Under the pieces are notes generated by a model. That model ran no database searches, was not told the DNA's origin, and saw nothing but the letters and a program-made list of their open reading frames with translations. Below are positions 9,816 to 20,934 of a stretch of 64,000 nt of DNA, piece by piece. Within the stretch, counting starts at the first letter, position 1. Each line of letters begins with the position of its first letter. This DNA comes from Volutella citrinella (Eukaryota; Ascomycota; Sordariomycetes; Hypocreales; Nectriaceae). Made by a program: the position numbers and the translations under genes. The stretch covers positions 248,001 through 312,000 of the forward strand of contig JAWZSP010000009.1 of assembly GCA_034401135.1 (NCBI GenBank), read 5' to 3'.

Positions 9816-11489
9816 TCAAATAAAATGCAGCAAATCTTTGGCTGGCAGCGCAACAAATACCCAGTCTTTGAACCGTGCCTGCTTGTTCCCCGGCTCCGGG
9901 TACTTCTTGACGTTCTCAATCGCCCACATCATGTCCTTGGTCACCGCCGGAGGAGCTCTACCCTCACCTGTCAAAGTCCCAAGCCCTGCGAGTTGGAAGA
10001 GCCCATCCAACCACTCCATGGTCTCTACCTTCCAAGCAAGATCGTGAAACTTGCGGTGCTCCCTTTTCGACACTTGCTCCCGCTGCTTCTCCCATTCCAC
10101 TTGTTCTTGCAGGGGTGGCAGTGGGTGTGCATTCCGGCCAGAAAACACCCGCGCGATAGCTATAGCCTGGTACTCAAAGCTGCGAAAGGTCAAGACTCGG
10201 GGAACGCCAACAATGGCTAGGGTTGAAAAGTCTTGCAAAAAGGTGTGCCAATAGTTGTCGACGAGCTTGTTCGATTCGTAGTCCCAGAGAGGACGACCGT
10301 TCGCCTCAGTATTCCAAAATGGAAAGGACGCCTTGTAGCCTGTGCAGTAGAAGACTTGATCGACGTCATCCAAGATTGTACCATCATCGAAGACTATTGA
10401 TCCATCAAGCTTGTACTCTTTCACAACGGGTTTCCAGGAAATGCCCTCTGGGGGCTCCTCGCCATCCCACCTTGACCGCGACCGCCGTGACTGGTAGACC
10501 GGAAGCAATGCACTTGAGACCAACTCAGCCGTGACATCGTGGCCAGATGCAGAGTTTCCGATGACAAGTGCCCTCTTATTAGCAAAGGGGCGAGGCGAGC
10601 GATAGTACTTCGAATGGAGCACGCGGCCAGGGAATTTGTCCATGTAAGCCTCCAACCCCTGCACTTTCGGAATCTGCACTCTTTAGCATTTGATTTCGCA
10701 AACGGTCCGCCGTCTGAGGACCTACCCATGGGACCGAATAGTGCCCATTGGCTAGTATCACTGCGTCAAACTCTTCCTGCCACCACTCATCACCAGCTCT
10801 GGAGACATTATGCCGTCGAAGGGTCAGCTTCCATCGCGTAGCTCCATTGCCCACGGTCGGGTCCAACCTGGATACATCTTCCACAGTTGTATTCAGCACC
10901 AGAAAACCATCAGTTCTGTGGATTGAGAAGTAATTCTCAATGTATTGTCGCGGAATGTGGTGCGGGACAAATGGGCCATAGGCAAAAGAAGAGTCCGAGA
11001 ATGACATGGCAATAGCCGGCACATTTGTGCTATTCAAATTAACCCACTGGCGGTCAAGAGAAGTCCACCGACTCACGTCAAGCTTTCGTAAATGGGCGTT
11101 TGGCTGAACCTCTCCTGCTGATTTGGCGCAGTGAAGGCAGGGAGATTAGGTGGAATGACCAATGGCTTGTCCAAGTCCGAAGGTAGAAGCCCTGGAGCCA
11201 CAGAGATGGTATCGGGCGCTGGATCAAATATCCTGTTCCCATCAGGTGGTCTGGTTACAATGTATAAATCTGTCGGTGTGTTGTGTAACGAACCAGGTCC
11301 CTCCTGGGGTGCTTCTCCGCTCAAAGACTCGAATCTTGTCGAAATAGGCCTCGGCTTTGAGTGCCGCAGCTGCAGCGGCGCCTGGAGGAGTGATTGTTAG
11401 TTTATTTGGCAGTCTGCTCAGCGAAACTTCCTACCAGCTGCGCCAGCTCCGACGATGGCGACAGATTTGATACTGTGTTGCTCTGGCAT
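9816..11489 (-). CDS. Flavin-containing monooxygenase (FMO type), 486 aa
   Basis: Five exons: 11489-11435, 11381-11294, 11232-11077, 11029-10726 and 10673-9816; the four introns (47-61 nt) have GT-AG ends and the joined frame is 1461 nt. The N-terminal FAD Rossmann motif VAIVGAGAAG is split by intron 1. GGTWIFDP appears only after intron 2 is removed. A second dinucleotide motif, ALVIGNSASGHDV, binds NADPH, and YCTGYKASFPF is the usual FMO/BVMO-like turn. Such enzymes oxygenate soft nucleophiles (N or S) or ketones; the substrate is unknown. Downstream on the same strand is the regulator at 11882-14237, and the FAD enzyme may belong to its regulon. The length is normal for fungal FMOs. Confidence 0.92.
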
Positions 11490-11881
11490 GGCTAGTACTT
11501 TGGCTGCGGGAAATTCGAATGGTCTCACAATCTTCCAGAAGACAAGTCCAAATTCCGCCTCTGAGCGTATCAAGATCGGCAGCTCTATGGGGTGGTGAAT
11601 TCGTCATGGTGAGGAGAAATGTCACCATGACAATCACGTGGGTATGCCTCCATCAAGGATACCACGTCACAGGTACAACGATAAGTTGGTATTGAGTGGA
11701 ATGGCTTGGATTTGAGTGGAATTAAAACTAAGAGAAATTTTTGAACAAACATCACCTGCTGCGGACACCAAGATGAGAATACCAAAGCACTTCTCAGGAT
11801 CTGTGCGCTGAAGAGGACACAAGCTACACAATCATTGATTATAAATCCACAGCATCGAATCAGGGTCCAATGACCCATCCG
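11490..11881. other. Intergenic between FMO and regulator
   Basis: About 390 bp holding the 3' end of the regulator gene and the promoter of the FMO gene. Nothing else was recognised. Confidence 0.6.
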
Positions 11882-14237
11882 CTATTGGAACTGGAAGGGG
11901 AAATTATTCAATTCCGGGAACAAGCTCCAATCCTGGTCGAGGTCGAACAAGCTGTTGGAAAACATCAGATCGCTCGAGTTAAAGGCCGTGCCGCCCATCA
12001 TGCCGCCATCGTCCAGCACCGGCGCACCTGTAAACTGGCCGGCGTACTCGAATGACTGCGGCTCCATGTCAAGTGATGCCATGCTGGCTTCAACAGTCGA
12101 TGCCGTCGTGTTGGGAGTCAGGAGCAGCGGTTGTTGTTGTTGTTGTTGTTGTTCAGACTGGGCTCGCAATGGTCCATTTTCGGGGATGTCGTAGCGACGG
12201 CGAAGGACAACACCAAAGTAGGGAATCACAAGCTTGTCGGAGCCACTGTCCGAATCCTTGGCACCAGACTCATCTCCCATGAGTATGTCAAGAGTCTTGC
12301 AGCATTGCGCAGTAATGTTGGACCCGTCCTTCTGGAAATCCCTACCGAAAACCTCTCTCACAGTTGCGACAAGGGACATGTTTTCTTCAAGATTCGGAGC
12401 CGTGCTCTGTCGTCTCAGGTCGTCCAGCCCAAGGATGAGCACGACGGCAGCCATAAAGGCAATGAATGCTGTTGACTTGCAGTCTAGGATACAGATGCCG
12501 CGAAGTGTCGTGCGCATGCGAAGAAACCGCCGCAGAGCTTGTCCCGCCGCTTCGACGCAGGCAAGTTTGCTAATGACCGACGACGCTCTGTCTGCGGACC
12601 TGACGAGGAATGGTAGATGCAGATGAACGCGGATATGGAAGTAGTAAAGCTGCAGTGACACAACTTCTTGCAGCCCATCAGTTACCTCAAGGCCAGAGGC
12701 GTCCTCTGCAATATCCCACCAGGAATCTGGGATCGCAGCAGCGTATGTCTCCAGCTTCTCGTCGAGGCTCAGAGTTTCGGCAACTGATGGCTTCCCGGGT
12801 CTCAGGTTCCGTTCAATAATCTTTCCCGCGATCCCTACTGCCTCCCTTGTTAATCGTTCCAAGGGCGAATCGAGTGGATCTGGGGGTGCGAGGAAGTCGT
12901 CACTGAAGCCGTGGGGGACGCCTAGAAGCATGCTCATGAAACGATCACCGTGGTACACGATCCACCATATGTTGCACAAAATGACCTGGCTGGGGTCGCA
13001 ACGGTAGAGTGCCTAGGGCCTGAATCAGTCTTGGTAGCTCTTCATTTGCTATATCGGACCAACAGTCAACTGACCATGAGCTGGGCAATCGCCATGCCTC
13101 TGCGCCAGATTAGGAAGCATCGGCGCATGTGGCCGATTTCGCCCAATGACTTAGCAAGCAGCACCAAGCAGTGCATTCCGTCAATAGTCGATATATACTC
13201 GGTATCTGCAATGACTAGTTTCTCGACCAAGTCGTAGAGCGAGTTGTGGCCGTTCAAGCAGCGGGCATAGCCGACGGCAAGGGTGCCCAGCAAAGCCGGG
13301 CTGTTGGTCGTGTAGACGCGAGCAGCAAACTCAGTAATGGTGTCGACCCGTTCACTTGAACCTCTGTGTGTCTTGAAGCGGTAGCTTCCCCAGAATGATC
13401 CTTTGGCGGCCAGAGTGGCCATCATGGAGTCGTAGTCGGGCAATGAGGACCGGAGCGTCCGGCACACATCCTTAGCTTTGCGCTCCGAGATTTGGGAGAT
13501 GTCGTGGGCGTCAATGCCCGGTCTCTGTTGGGGGGTGGCCCCGACTGAGCGGCTCTCCGGCGTGGGTAGCCCCTGTGTGGGTGGCCCATCGCGGCCGGCT
13601 CTGATAGACCATGTCTGTGGGTGGTGAGTAGGCATCCACGAGGCACGAGCACGAGGAAGCGGAATGACGGCATCTCACCTCGGTGTCGCCAATGAAGGAG
13701 ATCAATGGGGCTCTATAACCACCAGCGGAGAGCGTGATGTCCGCCTCTGAGAGCCCTTCGCTTCGATCCGGGCTGTAAGAGGGTGCCTGTGGCGGCGTGG
13801 CAACTCCCGTCGCACTAGCTGGGACTGGGAGGGAGCTTCGTAGGGGAGTTCTCCTTCGGTTCGACCGGCTAACAGGGGTTTCCTCTCCCTGCTCGACGCA
13901 GCGGCTGCCTCGGGTGGCGCATGGCGCACACGTCTGAGTGCCAGGCGCAACTATGCAACGAATCTTGCGGCGGCGGCCTACGATGAGATGAGCGACGTCT
14001 GGTCAGCGTTGATTCGGCCTAAGCCACGTCCAGCCCGAGCCTAGCCCGAGCGTAGCCTGAGCCTGAACCTATTCGGGGATGCGACTCACACTCGGTACAG
14101 CTGTGCGTGCCCTTTCTCATTGACCTCCGGGGCTGCGATTGGCGGGCGGGCTGGGTATCCGTCAGTCCTTCCATGGGGGTGGTTGCATTGTCTGAGAATG
14201 ATGCGATGTGGTTGACTCCGCCCGTCCGCCGCTTCAT
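11882..14237 (-). CDS. Zn2Cys6 transcription factor with fungal-specific TF domain (705 aa)
   Basis: Four exons: 14237-14090, 13977-13679, 13614-13075 and 13012-11882; introns of 112, 64, 62 nt and open joined frame (2118 nt). The zinc cluster is assembled across intron 1: CTEC-RRRKIRC followed by CAPCATRGSRC, spacing C-x2-C-x6-C...C-x2-C-x6-C. The region SFIGDTE, the middle homology part (MHCLVLLAKSLGEIGHMRRC) and a polyglutamine run near residue 635 fit the class. The first in-frame Met (14237) is used; Met at 14174 is an alternative. It lies head to head with an SDR gene, and their shared promoter is crowded with GTCCG (CGGAC on the other strand), the kind of half-site these proteins bind. 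It may therefore control itself and its neighbours. Confidence 0.92.
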
Positions 14238-14465
14238 CCACGATTGGTCCGCAATGCTCGTCCGAGATTACGACGGTGGGTTGGTCCGTTTTTTTCTCGT
14301 CCGTGTGGCTTGGTCCGTATGACTTTCGTCCGAGCACGTGATACGCCGGGGAACCAAGCAGGAACACCCCACCCACCCCACAATGGGACCGTTGTGCGTA
14401 GACCGCCTCGTGCGTCCGACATTTCGTCCGTCCGTCCGTGGTCCGTCCGGTATCACGTCCGGTGC
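14224..14465. promoter_or_regulatory. Dense array of GTCCG (CGGAC) pentamers in divergent promoter
   Basis: About fourteen GTCCG pentamers, all in the same orientation, occur between 14224 and 14465, including a tight run CGTCCGTCCGTCCGTGGTCC near 14425. Zn2Cys6 proteins recognise CGG/CCG triplets, so this looks like a cluster of binding sites for the adjacent regulator, with some microsatellite-like expansion of TCCG. Confidence 0.6.
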
Positions 14466-14677
14466 ACGTAAGCAAGCCACGTCCATCCAATGCAACCATC
14501 ATCAATTGACGGTTCGATGCGATTGATTATAAGTATGGACAAATTCCTTTCATCAAGTTGCTTGAAAATCATCAGCACAGCTTCCAATCCTCACACAACT
14601 CCCAAGTTACAAAGACACCACAGTCTCAGACTCATTCCCCCACTCATCTTTCAAAACTCATCACAAATACAACCATC
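14466..14677 (+). promoter_or_regulatory. Core promoter and leader of SDR gene
   Basis: A TATA-like GATTATAAGT lies near 14525, about 150 bp before the SDR start, followed by a CA- and CT-rich leader typical of well expressed fungal genes. Confidence 0.5.
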
Positions 14678-15666
14678 ATGACTTCCACTTGGCTCATCAC
14701 TGGAACCACCTCCGGCCTTGGAGAGGCCCTCGTCCGCGATACCCTCGCTCGCGGCGACAACGTCATTGCCACTGGCCGCAGGGTCGAGGAGCGTCTCGGC
14801 CCCAAGATGGACAAGTCAGACCGTCTGGCCTACCTCGACTTGGACATCACTGCAACCCAGCCCGAGATGGAAGCCAAGATCAAGGAGGCAATTGCCATTT
14901 TCGGATCTATTGACGTCCTCGTCAACAATGCCGGAATGGTGGGCTTCAGGAGCACCGAGGATACAGAGTGAGTCCACCAGCGCACCCAATACTTATTCTC
15001 AGTATTTCGACCTTCCTCTAACATATTTCTAGTGACGCCTTCGTCCAAAAAATCTTCGAGGTCAACACCTTTGGACCAATGCGCCTCACACGCGCCATCT
15101 TCCCACACTTCCGGGCCCAGGGCAAGGGCTGCGTCGCCTTTGTCTCCTCGAGCGAGGCTTGGAGTGCCATGCCCTTCATGTCCATCTATGGCGCCTCCAA
15201 GGCCGCACTCAGCACGTACGTCGAGAGCCTGCACAAGGAGGGCGCCCCGCTGGGAATCAAGGCCGTGTCCTTTGAGTGCGGTGGCATGCCCACTCACCTA
15301 GGCCAGCCCCGCGAGGAAGGCCAGATGCCGTTTCAGCCACCCACCGCTGAGGCCCTCATGCCGCTGTTCGGGGAGTTTATGGGGCTCTTCACTGAGCACG
15401 CGGCCAAGTTCATGACTGGCGACGTGCCCAAGGCTGCATCGACTATTGTGGATGTTGTAAAGGGCGAGGGCGTGGCTAAAGGCCGACCTTGGGCCCTCCG
15501 TCTGCCGACTGGATCCGATGGCTGGGCTTATGCCGAGCAGAAGTGCAAGGAACATCTGCAGGTGCTGGATAGCTGGAAAGAAGCCAGCTCTGCTGTGGAC
15601 TCTGAGGGCTCGCCCAACAAGGGCTACGAGCTCTTGTTCAAGTACAAGACTATCCTCAACCAGTAA
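14678..15666 (+). CDS. Short-chain dehydrogenase/reductase (307 aa)
   Basis: Exon 1 is 14678-14967, intron 14968-15032 (GTGAGT...TTCTAG), exon 2 15033-15666. Classical SDR signatures are present: cofactor loop TGTTSGLG near the N-terminus, NNAG after strand 4, a Ser-containing strand VSSSEAW and the catalytic YGASK. An Arg-containing TGRR after strand 2 suggests NADP(H) preference. The substrate is unknown. The length of 307 residues exceeds a minimal SDR because of a C-terminal extension. The shared promoter with the Zn2Cys6 gene suggests common control. Confidence 0.92.
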
Positions 15667-16452
15667 CTCTGAGGCGCCTCAGGGTTGTCTGACTTTGACT
15701 TGTACCTAGATTGGATTGAGTTATTTGTTCTATTTCCTTTGTCGATCAGTTACAGTATTGAATAGAGACTAGTGCAATTATGCATCAAGAATTAAGCTCA
15801 CGGCTATTTGTTCCTCCTTCCAGCTAGAACACCGTGGCCTTTCGCTTCATGTTGTGGCTGTGTGCCTAGGGCTCTGTATATTGACTCACTCGGCATGATT
15901 CTACGACAGCGGGACTTTAGTAGCCACCTGGTTTTCAGGCACCTGGTTTCAGGCACCTGGATTGCAGGATTAGGCTGCTGGCGTCATGTCTGCTGATTGA
16001 TACGGTGTTTACCCTACGCCCAAGTTCTGAAGGGAGGCGATGGAGTAGCCTTTCAGAGCAAATCGGCCCACAGCACAGTAAAATCCAGCATTAATACAGT
16101 GATGTATATTATTGAAAGGCAAGTTGAAAGGTGAAGACAAGGGAGGAATTCAGGACTTTAGGACTTTCCCTGCCCTGGATGAAATACAGTGTGGGCATAC
16201 GGTGCTTATCCCATTCCTCACAGTACACTGGTCACAGCCTCGCTGCCTGTGCTAGTGGAGGGGAGGGCGCCAATAGCATCAGCGCATGGACGCCCAGCTT
16301 GTCCCTGTTTGGCACTATTATTCACGTTCACGCGTACCCTGCATTGACAGCCTGGCAGCCAGGCAGACTACTACAAAAGCAGACCATCCTCACCATCTCA
16401 ACATCGGCAGGCTTGTTGGCATTCAGCAGCTTCGACCGATTCCACCGCAAAC
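15667..16452. other. Intergenic with a short tandem repeat
   Basis: No gene was recognised in this 785-bp spacer. At about 15924-15968 there are three imperfect copies of a 14-16-bp unit containing CACCTGG and CAGG. The region before 16453 carries a CA-rich leader. Confidence 0.55.
15924..15968. repeat. Three imperfect ~15-bp tandem copies (CACCTGG..TTCAGG)
   Basis: The units read CCACCTGGTTTTCAGG, CACCTGGTTTCAGG and CACCTGGATTGCAGG. The repeat is short and in an intergenic spacer; no function is inferred. Confidence 0.8.
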
Positions 16453-17934
16453 ATGGGCCTATCATCAAAAGCGCGGAGACCCTCGGGCCGCATCGTGCTG
16501 TTTCAATGGGACAGCAGCCAGGAAACGCCAGAGAATGGCCTCCGATTCTGGACAATGGGTCCCCCTGACAAGGACTCCCCCGACGCGATCCCCATTCCCA
16601 CAGCGGTCCCAGACAGGACTGACGATGTGGCCCACGCGGCGAACACAGCTGAAGGCTGGCTGCCAGGCCGGCAGTTCCCCCCTCTGCTGCGATACTCGTC
16701 CAACTCCGACTCCATCGTGATGCATAGCATGGTGGCGGGCGACGAGGCCATCGAGATGCACAAGTTCCGATGGGCCCCGGGTCTCCATCTCACTCAGGTG
16801 CAGGACATGGGCCATCTCTTTGACGGCGCGCCCGCCGGTCTCGCCAAGGGACACGCGTTGGCGCCCGCTGGCCTTGTCCAGTTGACGGAACACGACAATG
16901 AGACCGAGTTCAAATACGGCTATGGGGAGGGCTACCAAGCAAGCCTGGATCACCACCTCCTCGTCGCCACGGCCCTGTCCAACGAAGATGGCACCGCGAC
17001 GCTCAAGTACCGCGCCAAGCACATGGGCCGCAACTTGTTCCACTCCACCACCACCAACAAGAACGCTAGCAAGTGCCGGGAGCAAACGGTGCGAACGGTC
17101 CTCAAGCCTGATGCCCCCAACGTCGTCGCAAGGCCGCCGCTGGGGTCGACTGTGCCAGTCCATGCCCTCACCATCGAACGCTCCGGGGGCTATACTGCAC
17201 TCGTCTCGGTGGGTCGAAGCAGCAAGGACAATAGCGCGAACCTGCTCTCTGTGCATATTGCTGACAGACGCCACGTTGGCTGTGAAGCCATCACGGTCGA
17301 GCAACCTGACGAGGACCAAGGCTTGCGGTGGCAGGTGCAGACCTTTAAGCTGCCTCCCGGGGTCACCAACATCGCTCCCACTACGCTGTACATGGACTAC
17401 ACGCACTATCTGGTCTTCTTTTACTTCCACGAAGGGGCCCTGCACTACGCCAGTGCCGCAAACATGGGCGCTGGTCGCTCTGATCGTTTCGTCGACAAAG
17501 TCCAGTGTCTTGCCGTCGTGCCCAAGGAGTCTCAGGGACAGGCTCGTGGTGTGCTTCCACTGGCTGCAAAGAAGTCGGTCTGGCGATGGTCATCTGTTGC
17601 GACCCCCGCCCCGCGCGTGCCCCAAGATTTCGAGGCCAAGTTGAGCGACGACGGAGAGGGTCTCGAGGACCCAGAGCGCGCCAACGCCCTCCCCAGGGCC
17701 GCCCATGGCTGTCAACCGTATGTGATTACCAAGTGGGGCTACATCTGGATTTTCTACGAAGGAGAGGATTCGGATGCGAAGCTCGCTCGCCGCAGATCGC
17801 CAACCAAGTCCGAGGACTTGCACACGGATTGGGAGTCTTATTCTTGGGCCTCCAACAAGGGCAAAGGCACGGCCGCTGGCTCGCCGAGCCATTACATCCC
17901 AGTTGCTGTGCCGGAATATTTTATCAATGCGTAG
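16453..17934 (+). CDS. Unknown protein, 493 aa, single exon
   Basis: A long intron-free frame with strong coding bias starting at the ATG at 16453 (MGLSSKARRPSGRIVLFQWD). I do not recognise a family. There is no signal peptide or transmembrane segment. The protein has many aromatic residues and alternating strand-like segments (TLYMDYTHYLVFFYFHEGALHY; PYVITKWGYIWIFYEG) spaced through the chain, which could be a beta-propeller or lectin-like fold; this is only an impression. The opposite strand carries a 326-codon frame, a shadow of the high-GC third positions. It lies alone between the SDR and the UNC-93-like transporter, with long spacers on both sides. Confidence 0.8.
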   Translation: MGLSSKARRPSGRIVLFQWDSSQETPENGLRFWTMGPPDKDSPDAIPIPTAVPDRTDDVAHAANTAEGWLPGRQFPPLLRYSSNSDSIVMHSMVAGDEAIEMHKFRWAPGLHLTQVQDMGHLFDGAPAGLAKGHALAPAGLVQLTEHDNETEFKYGYGEGYQASLDHHLLVATALSNEDGTATLKYRAKHMGRNLFHSTTTNKNASKCREQTVRTVLKPDAPNVVARPPLGSTVPVHALTIERSGGYTALVSVGRSSKDNSANLLSVHIADRRHVGCEAITVEQPDEDQGLRWQVQTFKLPPGVTNIAPTTLYMDYTHYLVFFYFHEGALHYASAANMGAGRSDRFVDKVQCLAVVPKESQGQARGVLPLAAKKSVWRWSSVATPAPRVPQDFEAKLSDDGEGLEDPERANALPRAAHGCQPYVITKWGYIWIFYEGEDSDAKLARRRSPTKSEDLHTDWESYSWASNKGKGTAAGSPSHYIPVAVPEYFINA

Positions 17935-18689
17935 TAACTGTGATTCTGGCAGTGAAGGAAGCACTATGGGGTTTCTTCAAAGGATATTTCATCAAGCCGT
18001 TGTGTAGCTCTATAGTTTGTATGATAAGTACTGGGATATTTGATGTAGTTTGCGGAAGAATTGTGATTTAGAGGTCGTGTTAACCCAACTAACAGTTCCA
18101 GTGAATGAAAGACTGTCTCCGACAAACGAAACATGTAACACTCCACTATTAAAAGTCGGAGAGATACAGTGGATTAAATGAAAGTAAGGGTTGCGTGTTC
18201 ATACAACGATTGGCTAGATCTCGCACCCTGTCAATGCCAGAGATAGCAAGGTGTTGGAAGCGTCTTCCACTAGGTTGGCAATTTATTGGTCCAAGGCTGC
18301 GCGGCCTTGAAGTTGTAGTAAGTTTCAATAAGACGTTGACGATATCAGAGCCGAGGTCGCCGTGATTGCTAACATCCACAAGATCCCCGGGCACATCGTC
18401 GACGCGTTTCTTCCAGCCGAACTCTACCCTGAACGAGGTCTTGGGCACCCTCAGACGCCCCTTTGCGGCTGCACCTCCAGGAATGGCCATTTTGGCTAGG
18501 TCCACAGTAGCGAGCAGACTAGACTTTACAGATATAAAATATAAAATAAATGCTGGGATAAACTGAATTTTCGATTATGTGATTATATGCATTTGGTTCT
18601 ACCTGCATGAGCACGCTCTGGCACATGCTCTACTTGGTGCGTGGATGCATGATTGACAAACAAGAGATTCCTCTCTACATTGTCTACCG
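17935..18689. other. Intergenic with one weak small frame
   Basis: The 755-bp spacer contains a possible small gene on the minus strand (listed separately at 18149-18490) and otherwise AT-rich sequence with 3' ends of the flanking genes. Confidence 0.5.
18149..18490 (-). CDS. Possible small protein (113 aa), doubtful
   Basis: An open frame from the ATG at 18488-18490 (MAIPGGAAAKGRLRVPKTSF). The first half looks protein-like (FRVEFGWKKRVDDVPGDLVD), while the C-terminal part looks like read-through of noncoding sequence. No domain or intron was recognised. It may be a remnant or a small real gene; confidence is low. Confidence 0.3.
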   Translation of the reverse strand: MAIPGGAAAKGRLRVPKTSFRVEFGWKKRVDDVPGDLVDVSNHGDLGSDIVNVLLKLTTTSRPRSLGPINCQPSGRRFQHLAISGIDRVRDLANRCMNTQPLLSFNPLYLSDF

Positions 18690-20316
18690 TTAGTGAGACT
18701 TTTCAACACCCTCTGTAGCCGAGTTGGTCTCGTTGGCGCTGTCATCGGGAGTGTCCTTGGCCAAGCGAGTCTCGTGCTGGAAGTGACGAAGGACCAGCCA
18801 AGCGGGAACAATTGAGACAGCCCACAAGCCAAAGTTGAGATAGACACCACCAACCTTGGCAATAATCTCAATGGATGAAATGCCGTAGCTGATGGCCTGC
18901 CAGGCAGACTCGGTACCACGCAGAACAGCCGCATAACGGACGACTTCTTCCTCGTCCTCGGCGAGGTTCTGGATGATGAAATAGCTGGATGCAGTCAGTA
19001 AGGCTCAGCCAGGGTAAAGCGGATAGCTCGTACAGAAATAGATAGTTGAGCTGAAATCCCAGGGTCAGGAAGATGAATACTGCAAAGGCGGCACCGAAAC
19101 CAGGGCTGGTCCAATCGTATGTCGGATGAGTCTTATTGAACCTGGTGACCAAGACGGTAGCCCAGGTCCACCAAGCGCCCTGGAGAACAACAACGGTCCA
19201 GAAGGCACCGCGAGCCCTTGTCTTGAGTGGGATAGACGTTCGGTCCAGCCAAGCCTGCGGAAAATGAGAATTTGATCAAGTCTCAGGAGTTGTGGCACTT
19301 ACACCAAGAACGTTGCCGCCAATCACAGCAACAATTCCGGATAGGAAAGATCCGAGAGCACGAGATCGGACAGAGAACCACACTGAGTTTGTTAGTATGA
19401 GTTGGGGCGGCGGAAGGTTGCAAATAGCTTACAAGACAGATACGTGAAGAAGATTGCCTCGGCAAACACAGCCTGGCCAATGAACAGGGTGACAAGGAGA
19501 AACTTCTTGGTAAAGAACAGCTTTGTCGTATTCTTGATTTCCTGCCACGGGTTCTGGGTGATGCTCAGGTTGACCGCCACGCCGTCAGTTCTCTCGACTT
19601 GCTCGGGCTTGTTGAGCAACAAAGCAACCAGCGGACCGGAAGCCTGAATGGCGATGAAGATGAGGAAGACGGTATACGAGACCTTTCCAGCCTCATCACG
19701 ATCGATGTTGAGGCCGAGATTGATGGCCCCACCAATGATTTGCCCGCTCAGTCGGTATGTGAGCCAATATCCCAACGCTTTACCACGGTTCCAGGGCTCC
19801 GGGTAGGCAATGGCAATGGCAGCTTCAGCCATCCAGAACACTCCAGCTGAGATACCGCAGAGGGCAGCGCCGAGAATAACGAGCCATTCGTTTCCAAACC
19901 GATTGTTGGTGTACAATCCAGCAGCGAAGGGAGCATATCCAAGACTGCAGCCTGTCAGAGTGGGATTGCAGAGTAGGGTGAAAAACAACTTACGTTCCAA
20001 ACAGCAAGGACCACTTGATGCCAATGTAGTGGACGAGAGCGCTAGAAAGCCAGCAGGAGACAACCATGAGACAGAATGTCAGGGCATTGGCAGTGTTGAC
20101 CAGGTACGGCTTCTGGGCTCCACCGGCGCCAAGGGAGTTCATGGCGCCCCAGATTCCAGGCGCTGCCAGGTTGCAAAGGCCAAGAATTGTCATGTTGTAG
20201 AATGTAGATCGGTACCATTTTACTATAGCATGGTTAGTCTAATGCTGCTTTCAGGTGGGATAGTCAAACGAACCCTGTCGGCGGGGCGTGCCCGTCGGGT
20301 TTGTGGCTGTGGACAT
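18690..20316 (-). CDS. UNC-93-like major facilitator transporter
   Basis: A multi-exon gene starting at the ATG 20314-20316 (MSTATNPTGTPRRQ, interrupted by intron 20223-20273). Further introns include 19945-19993 and ones near 19385-19435, 19245-19305 and 18985-19035; the last exon ends in TAA at 18690. About ten to twelve hydrophobic segments are visible (for example ILGLCNLAAPGIWGAMNSLG, LTFCLMVVSCWLSSALVHYI, VFLIFIAIQASGPLVALLL). The N-terminal KWYRSTFYNMTILG with LGAGG and the later YPEPWNRGKALGYWL fit the fungal UNC-93/DUF895 branch of MFS. It is a plasma- or organelle-membrane protein of unknown substrate. It has no close partner; the Baeyer-Villiger gene lies 600 bp away on the same strand. 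Confidence 0.88.
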
Positions 20317-20934
20317 GACTGCGGTACGATATTATATCGTGGATCAATGCCGATGAAAAAAGCAAATACCAATGGTTGGTGGCGGGTGAATCCTGATGAT
20401 GCCCTCATGACGTCTCGGGGACAAGCCATTTTATATCGGCGTTCATGCAAACTCTTTTTTCCCAGGGTCTCTTGGCGAAACAAACCACAACAGCACGTAA
20501 TGGGAGCTAGAGATTAGATGCTGAGTTGATCTGGTGTGACTGTGAAACTTCGCTTGGAATTGCCCAGTCAGTGAGTCTACGGTCCCCGGCCTAGACCTCG
20601 GACAATAGCACGTAATGCGGACTAGTGATTGGACGAAGAGGACCGCCGTCTTGGCCCCGGCCCTTGTCAGCGATGCATAATAGAACTCTGATGAATAGCC
20701 AGACACGAGGGCCATGTGGCCGTGGCATTCGTCCCGCTGTGGCCTCCGCACCAAGGGGAGACGCGTGTGCGGACGGGGCAGTAGCGTCGACAGTGCAACA
20801 AGACGACTCCACTCTTGACCCAGGGATTAGATGACACAATCCACGGATGCGAAGCCGTCATCGACCATTTCCAGGACTAGGTGCAGATGATAAGGCATGC
20901 TGCTCAATTGCTAGTCAAATGCTACAGCGCAAAT
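20317..20934. other. Intergenic, nothing recognised
   Basis: Promoter region of the UNC-93-like gene (a TATA-like ATTATATCG near 20330) and 3' flank of the Baeyer-Villiger gene. No further gene was recognised. Confidence 0.55.

Noticed and set aside
12052..12475. Frames with long Val or Leu runs on the + strand
   Set aside because: They come from reading the polyglutamine codon run of the minus-strand regulator in other frames; not a membrane protein.
16465..17445. 326-codon open frame on the minus strand
   Set aside because: It lies fully inside the strongly coding + gene 16453-17934 and has the composition of an antisense shadow.
9816..17934. A classical secondary-metabolite cluster around the FMO, regulator and SDR
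   Set aside because: No PKS, NRPS, terpene synthase or other backbone enzyme is present in the window, so only tailoring-type enzymes can be claimed.
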